From Anaerolineales bacterium (GTDB taxonomy: Bacteria; Chloroflexota; Anaerolineae; Anaerolineales; E44-bin32), in assembly GCA_030673085.1 (NCBI GenBank), contig DAOVFE010000085.1, positions 1-7,168 on the forward strand: a stretch of DNA of 7,168 bases, read 5' to 3'. The position numbers and the translations under genes were made by a program. The first letter of the stretch is position 1. Each line of letters begins with the position of its first letter. The notes under the pieces were generated by a model that was not told the origin of the DNA, ran no database searches, and was given only the letters and a program-made list of their open reading frames with translations. This document shows positions 6,914-7,168 of this stretch, one piece after another.

Positions 6914-7168
6914 CTATTTTACCAGAGCCGGTTCGATACGTTCGCAGAAGGCTGCGACGCTATCTTCAACTGACTTCTGGCCCAGCCACATCTCGCTCAA
7001 TTCCTGGCCCCAGGCGTCCCACATCTGACCCATGTTGGGGATGACGGGGTAGTAATTGATCTCATCCACGGTGTAGGAGATTAGTACATCACGGTGGGCA
7101 GGGGGTAAGGTGGGGTCGAGGAAGGCAGCGGAGCTGGCGTACTCGATCATTGATGGTGTCGCCGTTCC
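6914..7168 (-). CDS. ABC sugar transporter solute-binding protein, C-terminal part (N-terminus beyond window edge)
   Basis: The frame is open from the window edge to TAG at 6916-6914, giving 84 residues; the true start is outside the window. The visible part resembles the C-terminus of family 1 extracellular sugar-binding proteins: YYPVIPNMGQMWDAWGQEL followed by MWLGQKSVEDSVAAFCERIE. In that family the final helices contain 'W..v...l..v..G..s.eeal......i'. Such proteins are exported lipoproteins or periplasmic proteins that deliver oligosaccharides to a two-permease importer, but the signal region cannot be seen. The permease genes are not between it and GH130, so they are upstream of this gene or elsewhere. 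A strong stem-loop follows the stop. Its position ahead of GH130 and GH38 suggests the imported ligand is a mannose-containing oligosaccharide; the family call is fairly good, the ligand is a guess. Confidence 0.75.
   Translation of the reverse strand, partial: GTATPSMIEYASSAAFLDPTLPPAHRDVLISYTVDEINYYPVIPNMGQMWDAWGQELSEMWLGQKSVEDSVAAFCERIEPALVK

Noticed and set aside
1..7168. CRISPR arrays, tRNA or rRNA genes, insertion sequences
   Set aside because: No regularly spaced direct repeats, cloverleaf-like segments, ribosomal RNA sequence or transposase frames with terminal repeats were seen.

Overview
The window is one strand-consistent stretch of bacterial DNA. Every gene I can support reads on the minus strand, so biological order runs from high to low coordinates. 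GC content is moderate (about half) and most genes have good Shine-Dalgarno sites. The gene set (ABC sugar-binding protein, GH130, GH38, GH1 and a glycosyltransferase, with no PTS parts) suits a saccharolytic bacterium such as a member of the Chloroflexota. That assignment is an impression from gene content and style, not a demonstrated match.

Layout in reading order: (1) the C-terminus of an ABC-type sugar solute-binding protein (7168 to 6914, cut by the window edge); (2) a perfect 12-bp stem-loop (6889 to 6858); (3) an intact GH130 beta-mannoside phosphorylase-type gene (6823 to 5834); (4) a gap of about 400 bp that is not empty, because it holds the decayed N- and C-terminal ends of a second, divergent GH130 gene (5784 to 5446), whose stop overlaps the next ribosome binding site; (5) an intact GH38 alpha-mannosidase of 904 aa (5435 to 2721) with an apparent C-terminal coiled coil; (6) a 186-bp spacer; (7) a 388-aa protein of unknown family, probably beta-propeller-like (2534 to 1368), whose Arg and Ile codon use is clearly unlike its neighbours; (8) a 70-codon N-terminal stub of a GH1 beta-glycosidase (1352 to 1140); (9) a near-palindromic hairpin (1134 to 1103); (10) a GT-A-fold glycosyltransferase (1088 to beyond position 1).

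Taken together this looks like a mannoside-use locus. The binding protein would deliver an oligosaccharide, GH38 would remove alpha-mannose, and GH130 would phosphorolyse a beta-mannosidic bond to mannose-1-phosphate. The pairing suits N-glycan-like or mannosylated substrates, but the substrate cannot be read from sequence. The locus is also being remodelled: two glycosidase genes are reduced to remnants, and a compositionally foreign gene sits between GH38 and the GH1 stub. I see no convincing novel defence, RNA or mobile system. The most noteworthy items are the hidden GH130 remnant, the foreign unknown gene and the truncated GH1.
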